Shown here one piece after another: positions 35,487-47,494 of a stretch of DNA of 64,000 nt; position 1 is the first letter of the stretch; every line of letters starts with the position of its first letter. Source of the DNA: Ailurus styani (taxonomy: Eukaryota > Chordata > Mammalia > Carnivora > Ailuridae); contig LNAC01000039.1 in assembly GCA_002007465.1 (NCBI GenBank), positions 5,259,634 to 5,323,633 of the forward strand. Direction: 5' to 3'. Below the pieces are notes generated by a model, which was not told where the DNA came from, did no database searches, and saw only the letters and a program-made list of their open reading frames with translations. A program made the position numbers and the translations under genes.

Positions 35487-36800
35487 CTAAGAGGTTATTT
35501 GTTACATGCTTTTTAAAATATTTTACGTGCCTTTTGAAGATTTTCACAATCATCTATGGTTTGGGCAAATAAGTGAATTATAGTTACTTTCTCCCACAAT
35601 CAGTTTGAAATTATATCCATTAAGCAGCATTTTGACAAACAGAACAGGATATAGACTGTTCTGCAATTATTAAAATGATAATCATGACCATCATCAGAAA
35701 ATGGAAAATGTTTACCATATATTAGTGAGAAAATATACAAATTATACCATATAAAAATATACATACAACTAGACATATGCTGAAGATGATTAAAAAAATG
35801 AAAATCAGTTGTGTTAAGATGTAGGAACTTATGTTAATTAACTTTAGTGTTAATATTATATTATATTGTCTTTTAAATTAGAATTAGAGGGAAAAAGAAA
35901 GAAGCCAAAATAATAATTTTATACCCTGAAAGTAGTCACCTACTAAAATAATCCTTAGTATCTTCAAAGTAATATCTTAGACATGTTCTAAAAAGCAAAG
36001 TCAAAACTAGGGAAAGCTTAAGTGATCACCTTTTCCTTTTTCTCTATCCTGTTTCCTCCAAACATAAAACTAGACTTTTTTCAGCCCACCCAGCAGCCAC
36101 TAAGAAGTACAAACGACAGGTAACTGAATGTAATTAAAGCCAAATGTTCCCACCCCCTGACCTTAAACATGCATGTGAACATGTATGTTAGAGCACTTAT
36201 GCCTGAGATGTTTAACACAATGCTCATGATGCAAATTTCACACTTAATTAATTTAACTAACAAGCACTGCTGCTAAATATTTAAGAAATTTGTTAAATTC
36301 TTTAAACAAAATTACATAAGCTTTCTGGCAAAATTTTCAATGAAATCATAATTTTTTAAAACAGAAATATTTCAATCCCTGGTTCCCCTAAACGAAGTGC
36401 TCCAGAAGCTCATGTAATTGCATGGTTTTATTTTTAATACTGTAAAGAATATTACACAATCTGGATAAGTTATTGTTGCTATGGAAACTATAAGATTTTT
36501 TTTTTTGCAGTAAGTCAAAAAGTGCAAAATTAACACATCACATTAATGACTTTTGAATGACATCCATGCTGTCAAAGGAATTTGAAAGCTTGAGCAGAAT
36601 AAACTGAAGCCTAGGCCTTTACTCTGAATTATATGGATGGGATCTAGGAACAAACCCAGTAATTATTTAACTTAATAAGTTTAAATATAACTTCCATCTG
36701 CTCAATTAGCAAAATACTCAAAGATCTTTAAACTTAAGGTTTATCTGCAGCTTTGACATTGAGAATGAAAGAAAGTAGACATCTCTTGGCCATTTCTCTT
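35487..36800. other. Intronic sequence without recognised element
   Basis: AT-rich unique sequence. No mobile element recognised over 1.3 kb, the longest repeat-poor stretch near exon 2. Confidence 0.45.
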
Positions 36801-36823
36801 GTATATTAACTGTCAGACGATGA

Positions 36824-37080
36824 GTGATAACGTGGCACCTCGGAGGTTCACCGTATGAAGAAGTGGCAGATCCCAGAGGGCACGCGGGACTCACTTTCGC
36901 CACCGTGCTAGGTCAGTGCCAGTCTTCGGTCAGATGCCAACACCTTAGTTATAGAAACTGCAGATGCGTCCTTTCCCACAGTGCCCACAAATATTTCAGT
37001 GGTGAGCACGTGGGGCAGAGAGGCTTTATTGCTCTCAACCTATGGGAGTGCTGCCCCTCTTGGGCGCAGTGACAATTCAT
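36824..37080 (-). other. GC-richer island, possible solo-LTR remnant
   Basis: Contains several CpGs in an otherwise AT-rich intron. On the minus strand it reads 'gaggggcagcactcccataggttgagagcaataaagcctctctgccccacgtgctcacc', with AATAAA in the setting seen in the R/U5 of retroviral LTRs. No target-site duplication or family could be fixed. An 82-codon plus frame covers it without protein resemblance. A regulatory element is an alternative. Confidence 0.35.
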
Positions 37081-37246
37081 ACCCCACAGCTTCAGTGTCT
37101 CAGGCACACGTAATATTAAGTATCATTAAGGAATAATTTGTTCTTTTACATGACAAGGCTGAAAAGCAGGTAAATCTGTCCTACCTACACTGCTACGATA
37201 GGCTGGCTTTTGAGGCTGCTTATTCTTTCTTAAAACGATCTTATTT

Positions 37247-37437
37247 CTTTTTTTTTTTAAGATTTTATTTATTTATTTGACACAGAGAGAGAGATCAGAT
37301 CACAAGTAGGCAGAGAGGCAGGCAGAGGGAGAGGGAGAAGCAGACTCCCCATTGAGCAGAGAGCCTGACGCGGGCCTCGATCCCAGGACCCTGAGCCCAA
37401 GGCAGAGGCTTTAACCCACTGAGCCACCCAGGCGCCC
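37247..37437 (-). mobile_element. SINEC (mustelid-type) with 'gatcatga' block missing, minus
   Basis: Near-consensus from tail to 'gagccacccaggcgccc', but 'ccaggaccctgagcccaaggcagagg' shows that the usual 'gggatcatgacct' is lost. No clear duplication, because its right end joins an L1 tail. Confidence 0.92.
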
Positions 37438-37440
37438 TCT

Positions 37441-37545
37441 AAATTACTTTAACTTCTAAATAAAAACCTGTATCCCTGAAACAAATAATACATTATATGT
37501 TAATTAAAAATAATTTAAAATTTAAAATTAAAAAATAAAGATACT
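37441..37545 (+). mobile_element. L1 3' tail, plus
   Basis: 'aaacctgtatccctgaaacaaataatacattatatgttaattaaaaataatttaaaatttaaaattaaaaaataaag' is the carnivore L1 3' terminus. Confidence 0.7.
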
Positions 37546-38450
37546 TTATTATTTACTGTAGTAAAAACAGACAAAGCAATTCCAAAGCCTTCAGAGAAAC
37601 TGCTTTCTAAATTTTAGTGCATATTCGATACCATGGTTAGAGTAACTGCATATTGATAATAATCAAAGGTTACTAAATAAATTCAGAAGAATCAAAAATA
37701 CATAACTTTATAGCATAAACATGGATATATTTAATATGTGCTTTTTTAAATTTAAAGACCTTTCTTCTATATGGCTGTAATGTATATCAAAGCCACGTGG
37801 CCTTCCCTCTCAGCAGTGACAAAGAAAAACAATTATTCAACAAGAACATTATGTAATAACAAAATAGAAAAATAAATTTGGAAGAGACTGCAATTCTATT
37901 AAATTTTCCATCTGAGACGCTGTGTTCTGGAAAACTCATGATGCAAGCAATTCTACAGATAGTAGGAAATGTAAGAAGCACATATTTGTACAAATTGTAG
38001 AAACTGCTGCCTTAAAATGAAAGCTTTATCCCAGGCAGAACACCAGGCTCAGTGGCAGAATTTAAATTTAATTCAGAAAGAATTTCTCAAGCTTAAAGAA
38101 GCAAGTTCAGGAACATCTCTTGAATGAAATACTAGTAACTGGTTTAATGAAAATGATAGTCTCATGCGTTTCAGTAATGCCCAAACTTGGTGAGCAGCCT
38201 CCAGTCACTTTTAGCAAGGTAAAGCACCAATCGGCTGCCTGTATGTATAAGTATAAGCTAAAACCCCATCTGTTACCATCATAATTAGGCCCAAGGCTTT
38301 TCTGACTCCTATCAATACTACTACCAAGTGTCCAGATCAGCTCTGGGCCATCTTTGGTCTTAAGGATCTACTACAGACAAAAAAAATTAGAAGCATCTTT
38401 CAAGATAAAATGAGGAAATTCAAGCTCAAGCAAGGCTGAGATAAAAATTG
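37546..38450. other. Intronic sequence without recognised element
   Basis: Unique; modest AT bias. Confidence 0.45.
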
Positions 38451-38460
38451 TAATCTTCAT

Positions 38461-38640
38461 GGGGCACCTGAGTGGCTCAGTCCAAAGAGTGTCTGACTCT
38501 TGATTTCGGCTAAGGTTATTATCTGAGGGTCCTGGGATCAAGCCCTGCGTGGGGCTTTCTGTGCTGGGGAGTCTGCTTGAGTATTTCTTCTCTCTCCCTT
38601 TTCCCATTCTCTCTCTCTCTAATAAATCTTTAAAAAATTT
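38461..38640 (+). mobile_element. Older SINEC, plus
   Basis: 'ggggcacctgagtggctcagtccaaagagtgtctgactcttgatttcggc' with a shortened middle and 'aataaatctttaaaa' tail. Weak duplication TAATCTTCA/TAGTCTTCA. Confidence 0.9.
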
Positions 38641-38724
38641 TTTAGTCTTCAAACTAATAGGGTTAAAATCCTTTCCTTACTGTTTATAAGAAAAATAGGA
38701 GAAGCTTATTATTTTATTTTACAT

Positions 38725-39560
38725 CAACCAACAAAAAAACTGAGTAAATATTGTATGTCCCAACACTGTGCCAAACTCCGAGGATGAACAAAATTAGAGA
38801 TTGACAACCCTAGATATCATGAAGTCCACAATCCACCTGGAAAGAGATTCTGGGTGAGTGGGAAATATAAACAAATAACTCTGATGTGACTTCCACTACA
38901 CCCAGGATGTATGCCTAACAGACACAGAGAGGATGAGACTAACGTTTCTTTCAGAGCTTCCGGGAAGGTAACTCCATGAATGATGCCTTTAAGGGAGCAG
39001 AGAAGGGATGACGGGGTCAGAGAATTGCAGGCAGAAGTACAGCATGAGAAATAAGAGGCATATTCTGGAAACTGCTACTATTCAGTAGGGCTGGAAGGTG
39101 GGGCATGATACAAGGAGCAAGAGACAAGGTTAGAAAAGGAAGAGGAAGGGACCATGTGAGTCCTGCAAAAAAGCTTGTGTTTCACATGTCAACAGTGTAG
39201 AACAAAAGGTTTTTAGAACAGAAAAGGTAGTTTACAGATCTCTACTCAGAAAGATAACTCTGGTAACTAGAAACTGGTGACAGAGCAAACATCTGGTAGT
39301 TTGCGTCAACTGTCCAGATAAGAGAAGATGAAGAACTAGATTAGAACAGTGGCAGCAGAGAACAAATATGGATTCAAAAGACATTTCTGAATCAGAACTG
39401 AGAGAATTTAGTGACCAACTTGATTCCGAAGGTAAAGGAAAGGAAGACTCTGAAGATAGGTGGAGTCTCCACTTTGTCTAATTATGTAAATGAGAACACC
39501 ACTAACCAGAGAGATGATGGCATGAATAAATGGAGACCAGGAAATATAAGATTTTACTCT
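38725..39560 (-). mobile_element. Large L2 fragment, minus
   Basis: Reversed L2 3' end ('gtatgtcccaacactgtgccaaactccgagg') continues upstream through 'agataactctggtaactagaaactgg', 'gattagaacagtggcagcagag' and 'gacatttctgaatcagaactgagagaatttagtgacc', matching the order of L2 sequence in reverse. No frame survives. Confidence 0.72.
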
Positions 39561-39699
39561 ACAGGCAATGGAAGTCATGTATGAAGATTAATCTCATTAG
39601 GAAGAACTGAGATTAGAGGTGTGAAAAACAATGAGGAGGTGACAGCAATGTAAGTGTGAGCAGGTAAGGACCTGGATTCGTATAATAGAATGTTAGCTC

Positions 39700-39830
39700 C
39701 AAAACAGGTGTAAGACGACCCTGTTAAGCCCTCCTTATTTTAAAGATGAAGAAGCTAGGCAAGCAGCCAGAAGCAGAGCTGAGATGAAATCCTCCAGTTC
39801 CAAGTCCAACATTCTCCATAACGGAGTGGT
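39700..39830 (-). repeat. Ancient MIR-like repeat
   Basis: 'cctccttattttaaagatgaagaagctaggcaagcagccagaagcagagctgagatgaaatcctccagttccaagtccaac' resembles an ancient SINE in reverse. Family uncertain. Confidence 0.45.
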
Positions 39831-40496
39831 AACAACAGTAAGACTGGAGAAAAGAAGGAACGCTTGTGACAGTCATTCTAAAAAAGGAATTGGCAGGACC
39901 AAGTTAACAAATAGTAAAGATCAAGGAAGCTGAATCAAGAAGTCTGAGGTTGTGAGCTTGCTGATGGGGAGGAAAATACCACGGTAAAGAACAAGACTTG
40001 GGCAGATCTCAGAAGGTCCTTCAGCTCACAAATGATTCTTTTCTATAGAAAGAAAAACTCCAACCAAAAATGAAAATATCTGAGAAGTTCAAAAGGGAGA
40101 TGCCCTAAAGGTTTACTGAGAAACTATCACAGTAGTTTCAGACTGAAAGGACTTAAGCCTACATATATGTTACTAGATTAGAGGAAGTTGCACAAAGATG
40201 ACCTTGTTGGTGTCTAGAAAAGAACTCGAAGCAAGAAGGGGAAGAGGGGGAGAGACAGAGAAGGAAGAAAAGAAAAAAGGCAGAACAACTACTGAACAAA
40301 CTTCTCTCTCACATCCCTTAAGAAGACAAACTATTCTATGAATTTGTCAAATTTCCTTTTCCAAATCTTAAGAGTAAAATTCAAATAATGAAATCATCAG
40401 AGATATTGTATCCAAGATGGTACAATATTACCAGTTTTTTAAGTTTGGTTTTATCAATAAGACCTCCATCAAACAGTATGACAACCCAAGTCTTAC

Positions 40497-40619
40497 CAAC
40501 AAATTTTTCTTCAAGAATGCGGACATAAATCAATATCCTATCCATTTCTTTTAATATGTGATGATGAATTGGGCTTAACAGATGAAGAGGCTTTAGCATC
40601 ACACAGGGGAAAAACATAA
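40497..40619 (-). other. Candidate cryptic exon in CDK19 intron 1 (unproven)
   Basis: On the minus strand a long T-rich tract ends CATACAG directly before 40619, and GTAAGACTT follows 40497. This defines a 123-nt exon-like segment. One frame is open across it and beyond (78 codons, 40381-40617) with no recognised family. If joined to CDK19 exon 1 (phase two) it would reach a stop after 26 complete codons, so it would act as a poison exon, not a coding one. Chance exon-like signals are common in introns. Confidence 0.25.
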
Positions 40620-40629
40620 CTGTATGGTA

Positions 40630-41580
40630 TTAAAAAAATTGGAAAAAGAAAAACCAAAAAAGATCACTTGGGTTTACGTTGCTATCATTCTGAGTTATTC
40701 GGTATCATGAACTCAGTATTCAGCCAGCCTAATAGTAACGATTCTTTATTTGGGAACTCTTTCCTTTATTATACAGTACCATAATATTTTTAAATTTTTT
40801 ATCATGAAATTTTCCAAAACCGAACAAAAACATAAATATGTATCTGTCACACAGCTTCAACAGTCATCAACACATAGCCAGTCTTATTTCTACTGCCTAT
40901 CCTCCTCTTAATTATTTTGAAACAAAACCCAGATACCACACCATTTCACTTATAAACAGTTCAACACCATATTTTTAATTATTAGTAATTTTTCATTTAA
41001 ACGATAATAGACTTTTAAAATAATTCTGAAATATTAAAAACCTGTAACACAAGTTACTCTACTTGATATTCCCCTTATTAATGAAAAATGTCAAATAGTA
41101 CTAGCACCCTCTTAATGTCTTCATCTATGAAACAGTTCATCTACTCATTCTCTAAACATCACCAAAGTACAGTAATGGTCTCCTTATTGAAGTTCAGGAT
41201 TCCCTTGCAACATGGAAATTTGGCAAGTTTACCTTTTGCCTTCATTCTTTAGAAAGACTGCCTTTATTCAAGTTTTCTTAAAAACTGACCAATGTATCTC
41301 TTTCTCTAGAAAACAATCTTTCATGTTATACTATGTCCATTCAAAATTCCAATTCAGATAATCATTTACTAATTCAAAGGCTCTAAAATGATAAAATTTC
41401 CCAAACTCCTATTATGGCAAATTTGTATGGCTCAGAAGCTATTTTCATTAAAACAAATATATCTGCAGTAATACTTTAAGACATAAAGCATCAAAGTGTT
41501 AAGTTTAAAACAAATAATTCATGACTGTATTACACAAAAAGCAATCATTAGCAAATATATCATATAAACCAAATTATTAA
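40630..41580. other. Intronic sequence without recognised element
   Basis: AT-rich unique sequence. Part of it (40790-40960) has the look of a decayed L1 or LTR but is not assignable. Confidence 0.4.
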
Positions 41581-41598
41581 TATAAAATATTATCTTCC

Positions 41599-41778
41599 AG
41601 GCGCCTGGGTAGCTCAGTCGGTTAAGCGGCTGCCTTCGGCTCAAGTCATGATCCCAGGGTCCTGGGATTGAGCACCACTTCGGGTTCCCTGCTTCTTTCT
41701 CTCCTTCTGCCCCTCCCCCTAACTTGTGCTCTCTATCTCTCTGTCAAATAAATAAAATCTTTTTTAAAAATTTAAAAA
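41599..41778 (+). mobile_element. SINEC (TCGGTTAAGCGGC type), plus, young
   Basis: 'ggcgcctgggtagctcagtcggttaagcggctgccttcggctcaag' with a shortened middle. The 17-bp duplication ATAAAATATTATCTTCC/ATAAAATATTATTTTCC has one mismatch (41582 and 41779). Confidence 0.94.
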
Positions 41779-41869
41779 ATAAAATATTATTTTCCTAGGA
41801 GAATTCCTGAATCTCAAATCAGATTTACTTGCTACAGAAGGTAATATAGCAAGTAATGCCAGACTCTCC

Positions 41870-42960
41870 TTTTGGTAATATTTTACTAAGCATGTACTGT
41901 GTGCCAGGCCTTGTGTTGAGCTCTAGAACAGCAGGAAAAACAAGATGATCCTTTCCCTTGTAAACCTTACACTGAGAGGCACACCAGCAAGGGACACAAT
42001 CTGATAACCAGTACAGCAGATGTATTTGCAAAGTACATTAGACAAAGAGTGGAAAGGCTTTGGTTCTGCTGGAGGGGATAGACAGAAGGCTATCAGGTAT
42101 ATACGGTATATAAGTTTCGAAGGGAACATCTGAGTGGACCTTGAGAGGTAAGTAGGATTTCATAAAGCAAAAAAGAAGGGTCAGGGTTTTATGGACACCA
42201 GAAATATATGGACAAAGTCTAAAGATTAAAATCTATGCTATATTCAAGAAATTAGCAGAAGACTTATATAGATGGAACACAAGAGATGAAATAACACAAA
42301 AAGAGCAAAGTAGAATTAGCATAGTTTTATATGGTATGCTAATAAGCTGGCATTTTTCCTGTATAATGAATGGGAAACCATCAGGAGTTTTCAAGCAAGA
42401 GAAACATATGATCAAACAGGTACTCCCAACAAGCAGACAGTGTGCAGGATGGATCAGAGGATTTAAAACCAGAGGTTGGGCAAATAGTGTAAAAGTTCTA
42501 GAATGGGTTGATAAGGACCAAAATCAGAGTAAATATAGTTAAGAATGGAAAGAATGTATGCAAGAGGCATTCCAGAGATAGACTCATCTACCGTAGCCAA
42601 ATATATATAGGCACACTGAAGGCATTAAAGAAATACTTGATGCATAAATGTATATGCACATCTGTGTATGTATATGAAAGAGTATGAAAGAGAGCTGAAC
42701 AGCCAGGGAAGCAGCTAAAGACGACTGAGGTTTCTCGCCAGAGTGTTGTCTCAGTGAAAAAGTAAGGCCATTTACACTATACCTTCTGCATCCCCCACCC
42801 CTCCGCGATACAGAATTCTGACAATGACCCAGTTCACAAGCAGAGAATACATTCATTTTGGACATGGTGATTTTTAAGCGGCTACTAGATGGCCAGAATA
42901 AGATAAACAAAAGGAAATAACAGAAATGGAATTTGGAAAAGAAAACATCACTACACTGGT
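41870..42960 (-). mobile_element. Large L2 fragment, minus
   Basis: Starts with the reversed L2 3' end ('ttactaagcatgtactgtgtgccaggccttgtg'). It continues through 'aatgaatgggaaaccatcaggagttttcaagcaagagaaac' and 'cattttggacatggtgatttttaagcggctactagatggcc', in L2 order. About 1.1 kb, without frames. Confidence 0.78.
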
Positions 42961-43158
42961 AACTGTTACATAGAAGTAAATGTGATCACAAGAGAACGTG
43001 CGCAGAAGAAAAAAGGGCTTAAAGATGGCAGTCGTTGTTCTTTCATATCATGCCACCAACCTACCAAGGTAAACTAACAGTGCTCACAGCAGAGGTGAAG
43101 GAACCCATAGGCTTCCTGGACCCCAAAATCCACGGATGCCAAAGAATTTAGAGGATTA

Positions 43159-43366
43159 GGGGTGCCTGCGTGGTGCAGTCGGTTAAGCGTCCATCTCCTG
43201 GTTTCAGCTCAGGTCATGACCTCACAAACATGGGACTGAGCTCCCTATGGGACTCCTCGCTCAGGGCAGAGTCTACTTGAGATTCTCTCTCCCTTTACCC
43301 CTCCCACTCATGCTCTCTCTCACTCTCTCTTTCTCAAATAAATAAACAAATCTTAAAAAAAAAAAA
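43159..43366 (+). mobile_element. SINEC (TCGGTTAAGCGTC type), plus
   Basis: 'ggggtgcctgcgtggtgcagtcggttaagcg' with a B-box region altered to 'acctcacaaacatgggactgagc'. An 18-bp duplication AAAGAATTTAGAGGATTA/AAAGAACTTAGAGGATTA with one mismatch lies at 43141 and 43367. Confidence 0.94.
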
Positions 43367-43686
43367 AAGAACTTAGAGGATTAAAAATAGGACCCATAAC
43401 CTATTCACAGCACCCATGCCACTGGAATTGGTAAGCCCTCCTCTAATTAATGCCACCCTCCAACAGGCTACAGGAAGAGAAACTTTCCAAGATCTTGACA
43501 GGCAAATCCAGATGTGAGATGTGAGACACTCTACAAGAAAATTGGCCTGATTCCTAAAAAGAAAAAAAAAAAAGATTCATAAAAAAGGTAGATGGGAGGG
43601 TAGTCTATTCAAGACATGTAGCAACCAAGAGTGTGCATGAAAATCTTAACTAGACCGTAGTTCAAATAAAAGCAACTAAAAAGTCA

Positions 43687-43850
43687 GGGGACCTGGGTGG
43701 CTCAGTCGGTTAAACATCTGACTCCTATCTCATCTCAGGTCTTGATCTCAGGGTTTGGAGTTCAAGCCCTGCAATGGGATCCATACTGAGTATGGAGCCT
43801 ACTTAAAACAAAAAGTTTTGTTTTGTTTTAAAAACAAAAACAAAAACAAA
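43687..43850 (+). mobile_element. Short tRNA-like carnivore SINE with palindromic A/T tail, plus
   Basis: 'ggggacctgggtggctcagtcggttaaacatctgactcc...gggtttggagttcaagccctgc...gagcctacttaaaac'. It is followed by AAAAAGTTTTGTTTTGTTTT and (AAAAAC)n, which can fold on itself. Confidence 0.85.
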
Positions 43851-43957
43851 ACAGCTAAAAAGGTTTATTTGTGAGACACCAGTGAAATTTTTAATTTACA
43901 GATGACGATTTTATCATTGTTAATTTTATTTTTTAATTTAATTTTATTAATTTTCTT

Positions 43958-44143
43958 TTTTTTAAGATTTATTTATTTATTTGATAGAGGGAGCACAAGT
44001 AGGCACAGCGGCAGGGAGAGGAAGAAGCAGGCTCCCCACACAGCAGGGAGCCCCACGCAGGGCTCAATCCCAGGACCCTGAGATCATGACCTGAACCAAA
44101 CAAAGGCAGCCACTTTAACCTACTGAGCCACCCAGGTGCCCCT
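43958..44143 (-). mobile_element. SINEC, minus, young
   Basis: Full-length. The 17-bp target-site duplication ATTTTATTAATTTTCTT is identical on both sides (43941 and 44144), although the site is low-complexity. Confidence 0.93.
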
Positions 44144-44402
44144 ATTTTATTAATTTTCTTAAGTAGAGGATAATTTATGACGGTTATGCAGAATATCCTC
44201 ATTCTCAAGAGACACAGATTCAAGTATTTTGGGGTCTCATGTCATGACACTGGCAATTTATTTCAAACAGTTCAACAGCAACAAAACACACACACACATA
44301 TATACAGAGTGAGAGATAAAGCAATACAGAAAATGGTAACAAAACTGAAATCTAGGTGGAAGGTATGTGGATATTCATTGCTCTACGGTTTAAACTTTTT
44401 TG

Positions 44403-44617
44403 TGGTTTTGGATTTTTTTTTTTTTTTTTGCTTTTTTAAATCATTTATTTGTCAGAGGGAGAGAGCAAGGGAGCACAAGTAGGGGGAGCAGCAGACAGAG
44501 GGAGAAGCAGACTCCCTGCTGAGCAGGAAGCCTGATGTGGGACTCGATCCCAGGATCCTGGGTTCATGACCTGAGCCGAAGGCAGACACTTAACCGACTG
44601 AGCCACCCAGGAGTCCC
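44403..44617 (-). mobile_element. SINEC, minus, long T tail
   Basis: A T run of about 18 precedes 'gcttttttaaatcatttatttgtcagaggg'. The head ends 'gagccacccaggagtccc'. The duplication TAAACTTTTTTG is identical on both sides (44391 and 44618). Confidence 0.92.
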
Positions 44618-44639
44618 TAAACTTTTTTGCTTTTACAAA

Positions 44640-45540
44640 ACTTTTCTCAATAAAACAAAAATGAGGAGGAAAATAACTAATAGGCAGCAATCAGAAAGTT
44701 AAAAGAAAAATAAGGAAGTTGTATACTGAAGTCAAAAGACAAGTATTAAAACATAGTTGGGCAAGGGTGGTGAAACAAGAAAGGAAGGCCAACAGCAAGA
44801 AGACTGCAGACTAGCCTCTCAAAGACTGCCTCCAAAGGGCTGAAACTACTACCAGGTTTATATAAAGAAAATGTGGGGCAAAGGTGGGTGGGTACATGCA
44901 GGTAGGCGGTGAAGGTCAAATAGATCACTGTCATGGAATGAATCCCGAGTGGGGTGTCATAGGCTCAGGGTAACTCGTCCTTATTGCTTCAGGGGGTAGT
45001 TTCAGTTCCCATCAGGGGATGCTCTGCCCTCAAGTTCCTCCGCCCAAGGCAAGAGACAAATGAGAAAGAAAAACCCAACTAAAAAGTTTGAGTCAAAACA
45101 GAGGCAGCCAAAGTCCTCTATCACGATTCAAAGTCAACACTTAAAATTTAAATATATATCAGTTTTTTACCATACTACTTAAGTTTCTACCAAACCTAGA
45201 CCACTGAGGAATCTTCTTTTCATAAAATTTAGGTTTTGCATGTTTTCCTGGTTAACCTTAACTACTGTGATAATAGAAAATGTGATACGCTGATAGAATA
45301 AGAAATATGTATTTTGGAACCCCTCCAGGGTTCCTGGCTCACATCTCCTAAAACCCTTGTAATTTCCTAAGTGTTTAGAACACAGAAGCATCTTTTATTA
45401 TAATATTTGGTTTTTGTTCCTGGAATAGCTCCAGAAGAATAAAAGTGAAAAAGACTCTTGTTATTCATAACAAGTCCCTTTCAACCAGACCTGAGTTTAT
45501 ATAATGAGGTGATGTTTAGAAAGTCTCTGGCTAACCACTG
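44640..45540. other. Intronic sequence without recognised element
   Basis: Unique. 44930-45060 is more GC-rich than its surroundings but carries no recognised motif. Confidence 0.45.
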
Positions 45541-45544
45541 GATG

Positions 45545-46440
45545 AGGGCTGGTCGATTTGGGGAAAACTAGGTGATGAGAACTTTCACCCCACCCCTCAA
45601 TCTCACCCATATCCCCAAGAAGGAGGCTAGAGGTTGAAAATCAATGGTCAACAATTTAATCGATCATGCCCACATAACGAAGCCTCACCTCTCAAGTACA
45701 GAGTTCTAAGAGCTCTAGATGGGTGAACATGAATACATATATTTGCCAAGAGGCTGGCAGACCCCAAAACTCCATGGGGACAGAAGCTCCTGTGCTCCAG
45801 ACCTTCCAGACACAGACCGAGCTCCATATATTCTTTATCTGGTTGTTTATTTGTATTCTTTAATATATCCTTTGTAATAAACCAGTAATCTAGTAATTAA
45901 ACTGTTTTCCTGAGCTCTGTGAACCATTCTAGCAAAAGATTGAACTTGTGGAGGGTGTCACAGGAACCTCCAATTTGTAGTTGAGTTGGACAGAAGTTGT
46001 AGGTGACTTGGGAACCCACCACTTTCTATGGGGTCTGAAGCTCAGGGCAGTCTTGTGGGACTGAGCCCTTACTTAGTCTGTGGAGTCGGCACCAACTTCA
46101 AGGAGTTAGTGTTAAAGGGCAGTTGGGTGGCTCAGTCGTTAGGCATCTGCCTTTGGCTCAGGTCATGATCCCAGGGTCCTGGGATCAAGCCCCACATTGG
46201 GCCCCCTGCTCCACGGGAAGCCTGATTCTCCCTCTCCCCCTGCTTGTACTCCCTCTCTCGCTGTCTCTCTCTCTCTTTCTCTTGCTGTCAAATAAATAAA
46301 TAAAATCTTAAAAAAAAAAAAGTTAGTGTCAAAATCGAGTCAAATTGTAGAATATTCAGCTGGTGTTGGAGAATTTGTCAGTATGAGGAAATAGTCACAC
46401 ATCTAGTATCAGAAGTGTTCTGGGAAGTGTTGGGTTTAAG
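45545..46440 (+). mobile_element. LTR-like ancient element, split by a SINEC, plus
   Basis: 'tcctttgtaataaaccagtaatctagtaattaaactgttttcctgagctctgtgaaccattctagc' then 'aggaacctccaatttgtag', 'cagtcttgtgggactgagccctta' and, after the SINEC, 'attcagctggtgttggagaatttg...cacacatctagtatcagaagtgtt'. I know this series from a common mammalian LTR-type repeat but cannot name the family. AATAAA is placed as an LTR polyadenylation signal. Confidence 0.55.
46117..46320 (+). mobile_element. SINEC inserted in the LTR-like element, plus
   Basis: Full-length with long A tail. The duplication AGTTAGTGTTAAA/AGTTAGTGTCAAA flanks it (46104 and 46321). Confidence 0.94.
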
Positions 46441-46700
46441 TAAGTAGAATTGTGAATAGAAAGAAACAAGAGATTTTCCTTTCAGACAGTCTATTTAATA
46501 ATATAGTAAGTATCCTTGCTAGATCCCAAACCATTTGAACCATTATAATCCACAATCTCTGAAATACACTTGAAAGAAAAAAGTGAAATCCTTTAAAGGA
46601 CTTTACTTGAAACCTTAATCAGCATGGCACATAAATCATAAAGTAAAAAGTCAGCTATTAGCTATCAAGAATTAATTTTCTTTTAAAAGTTGCCACAGAG

Positions 46701-46921
46701 GGGGTGCCTTGGGTGGCTTAATCAGCTTAGTGTCTGACTCTTGGTTTCAGCTCTCATGATCTTAGGGTCATGAGATTGAGCCCCAAATCGGGCTCTCCAT
46801 TCAGTGGGGAATTTGCTTGGGATTCTCTCTCTCCCTCTTCCTCTCCCTCTGCCCCTCCCCCCACTTACGTACTCTCTCTCCCTAATAAAATAAATAAATA
46901 AAATCTTTAAAAAAATAAAAT
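46701..46921 (+). mobile_element. Older SINEC, plus
   Basis: 'gggggtgccttgggtggcttaatcagcttagtgtctgactcttggtttcagc'. The duplication AAAAGTTGCCACAGAG/AAAAGTTTCCATGGAG flanks it (46685 and 46922). Confidence 0.92.
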
Positions 46922-47221
46922 AAAAGTTTCCATGGAGGTTTACCTGAATTAGTTTGTGTAAAAATCCAGTTAAGCCTAATGTTGTCAAATGATGCACCTC
47001 ATGAGAATGTCAACCTAAGGCCAAGTTTTAGTCACTAAAATGCTAAAAGACAAGAAGTTAGGAATATAAAGCTGCTGCTCATGCAAGAAAAAAGATAAAT
47101 ACCAATTGTAAGAACCAGCCAATCAACTTATAATTTATGGGGAAACAATGTATCTTTTTTGTTAACATTAAATCATCTTTAAAACATAAAAATTAATACC
47201 ATCTAATAGCACAACACAAGA

Positions 47222-47482
47222 GTTATAATAATAGCTACATTTATATGGTCCTCGGTATGAGGCAGGCATCACTTTAAAAGCCTCACCTATACTAACTCTT
47301 TCAACCCCCACAATATGCTCTGAAGCAGATACTATTGCCATTCCAGTACAGATGAGGACACTGAAAGCAGAGAGGTTAAGTAACTCACTCTAGATCACAC
47401 AGCTAGGTAAGGGGCAGACTCAGGATTCTCCCGAACCTAGGAAGTCTGTCTTCAGAGTCTGTGCTTTTAATCACTACAGCTT
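47222..47482 (-). repeat. MIR, nearly full-length, minus
   Basis: Reads through the whole MIR in reverse: 'ctaactctttcaacccccacaatatgc...gatgaggacactgaaagcagagaggttaagtaactcactctagatcacacagctaggtaaggggcagactcagg...gtctgtgcttttaatcactac'. The best-preserved MIR of the window. Confidence 0.9.
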
Positions 47483-47494
47483 CATCTCTTCTTA

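Noticed and set aside
40378..40560. Plus-strand open frame overlapping the candidate cryptic exon
   Set aside because: About 60 codons, AT-biased, with no family resemblance and no splice context on the plus strand.
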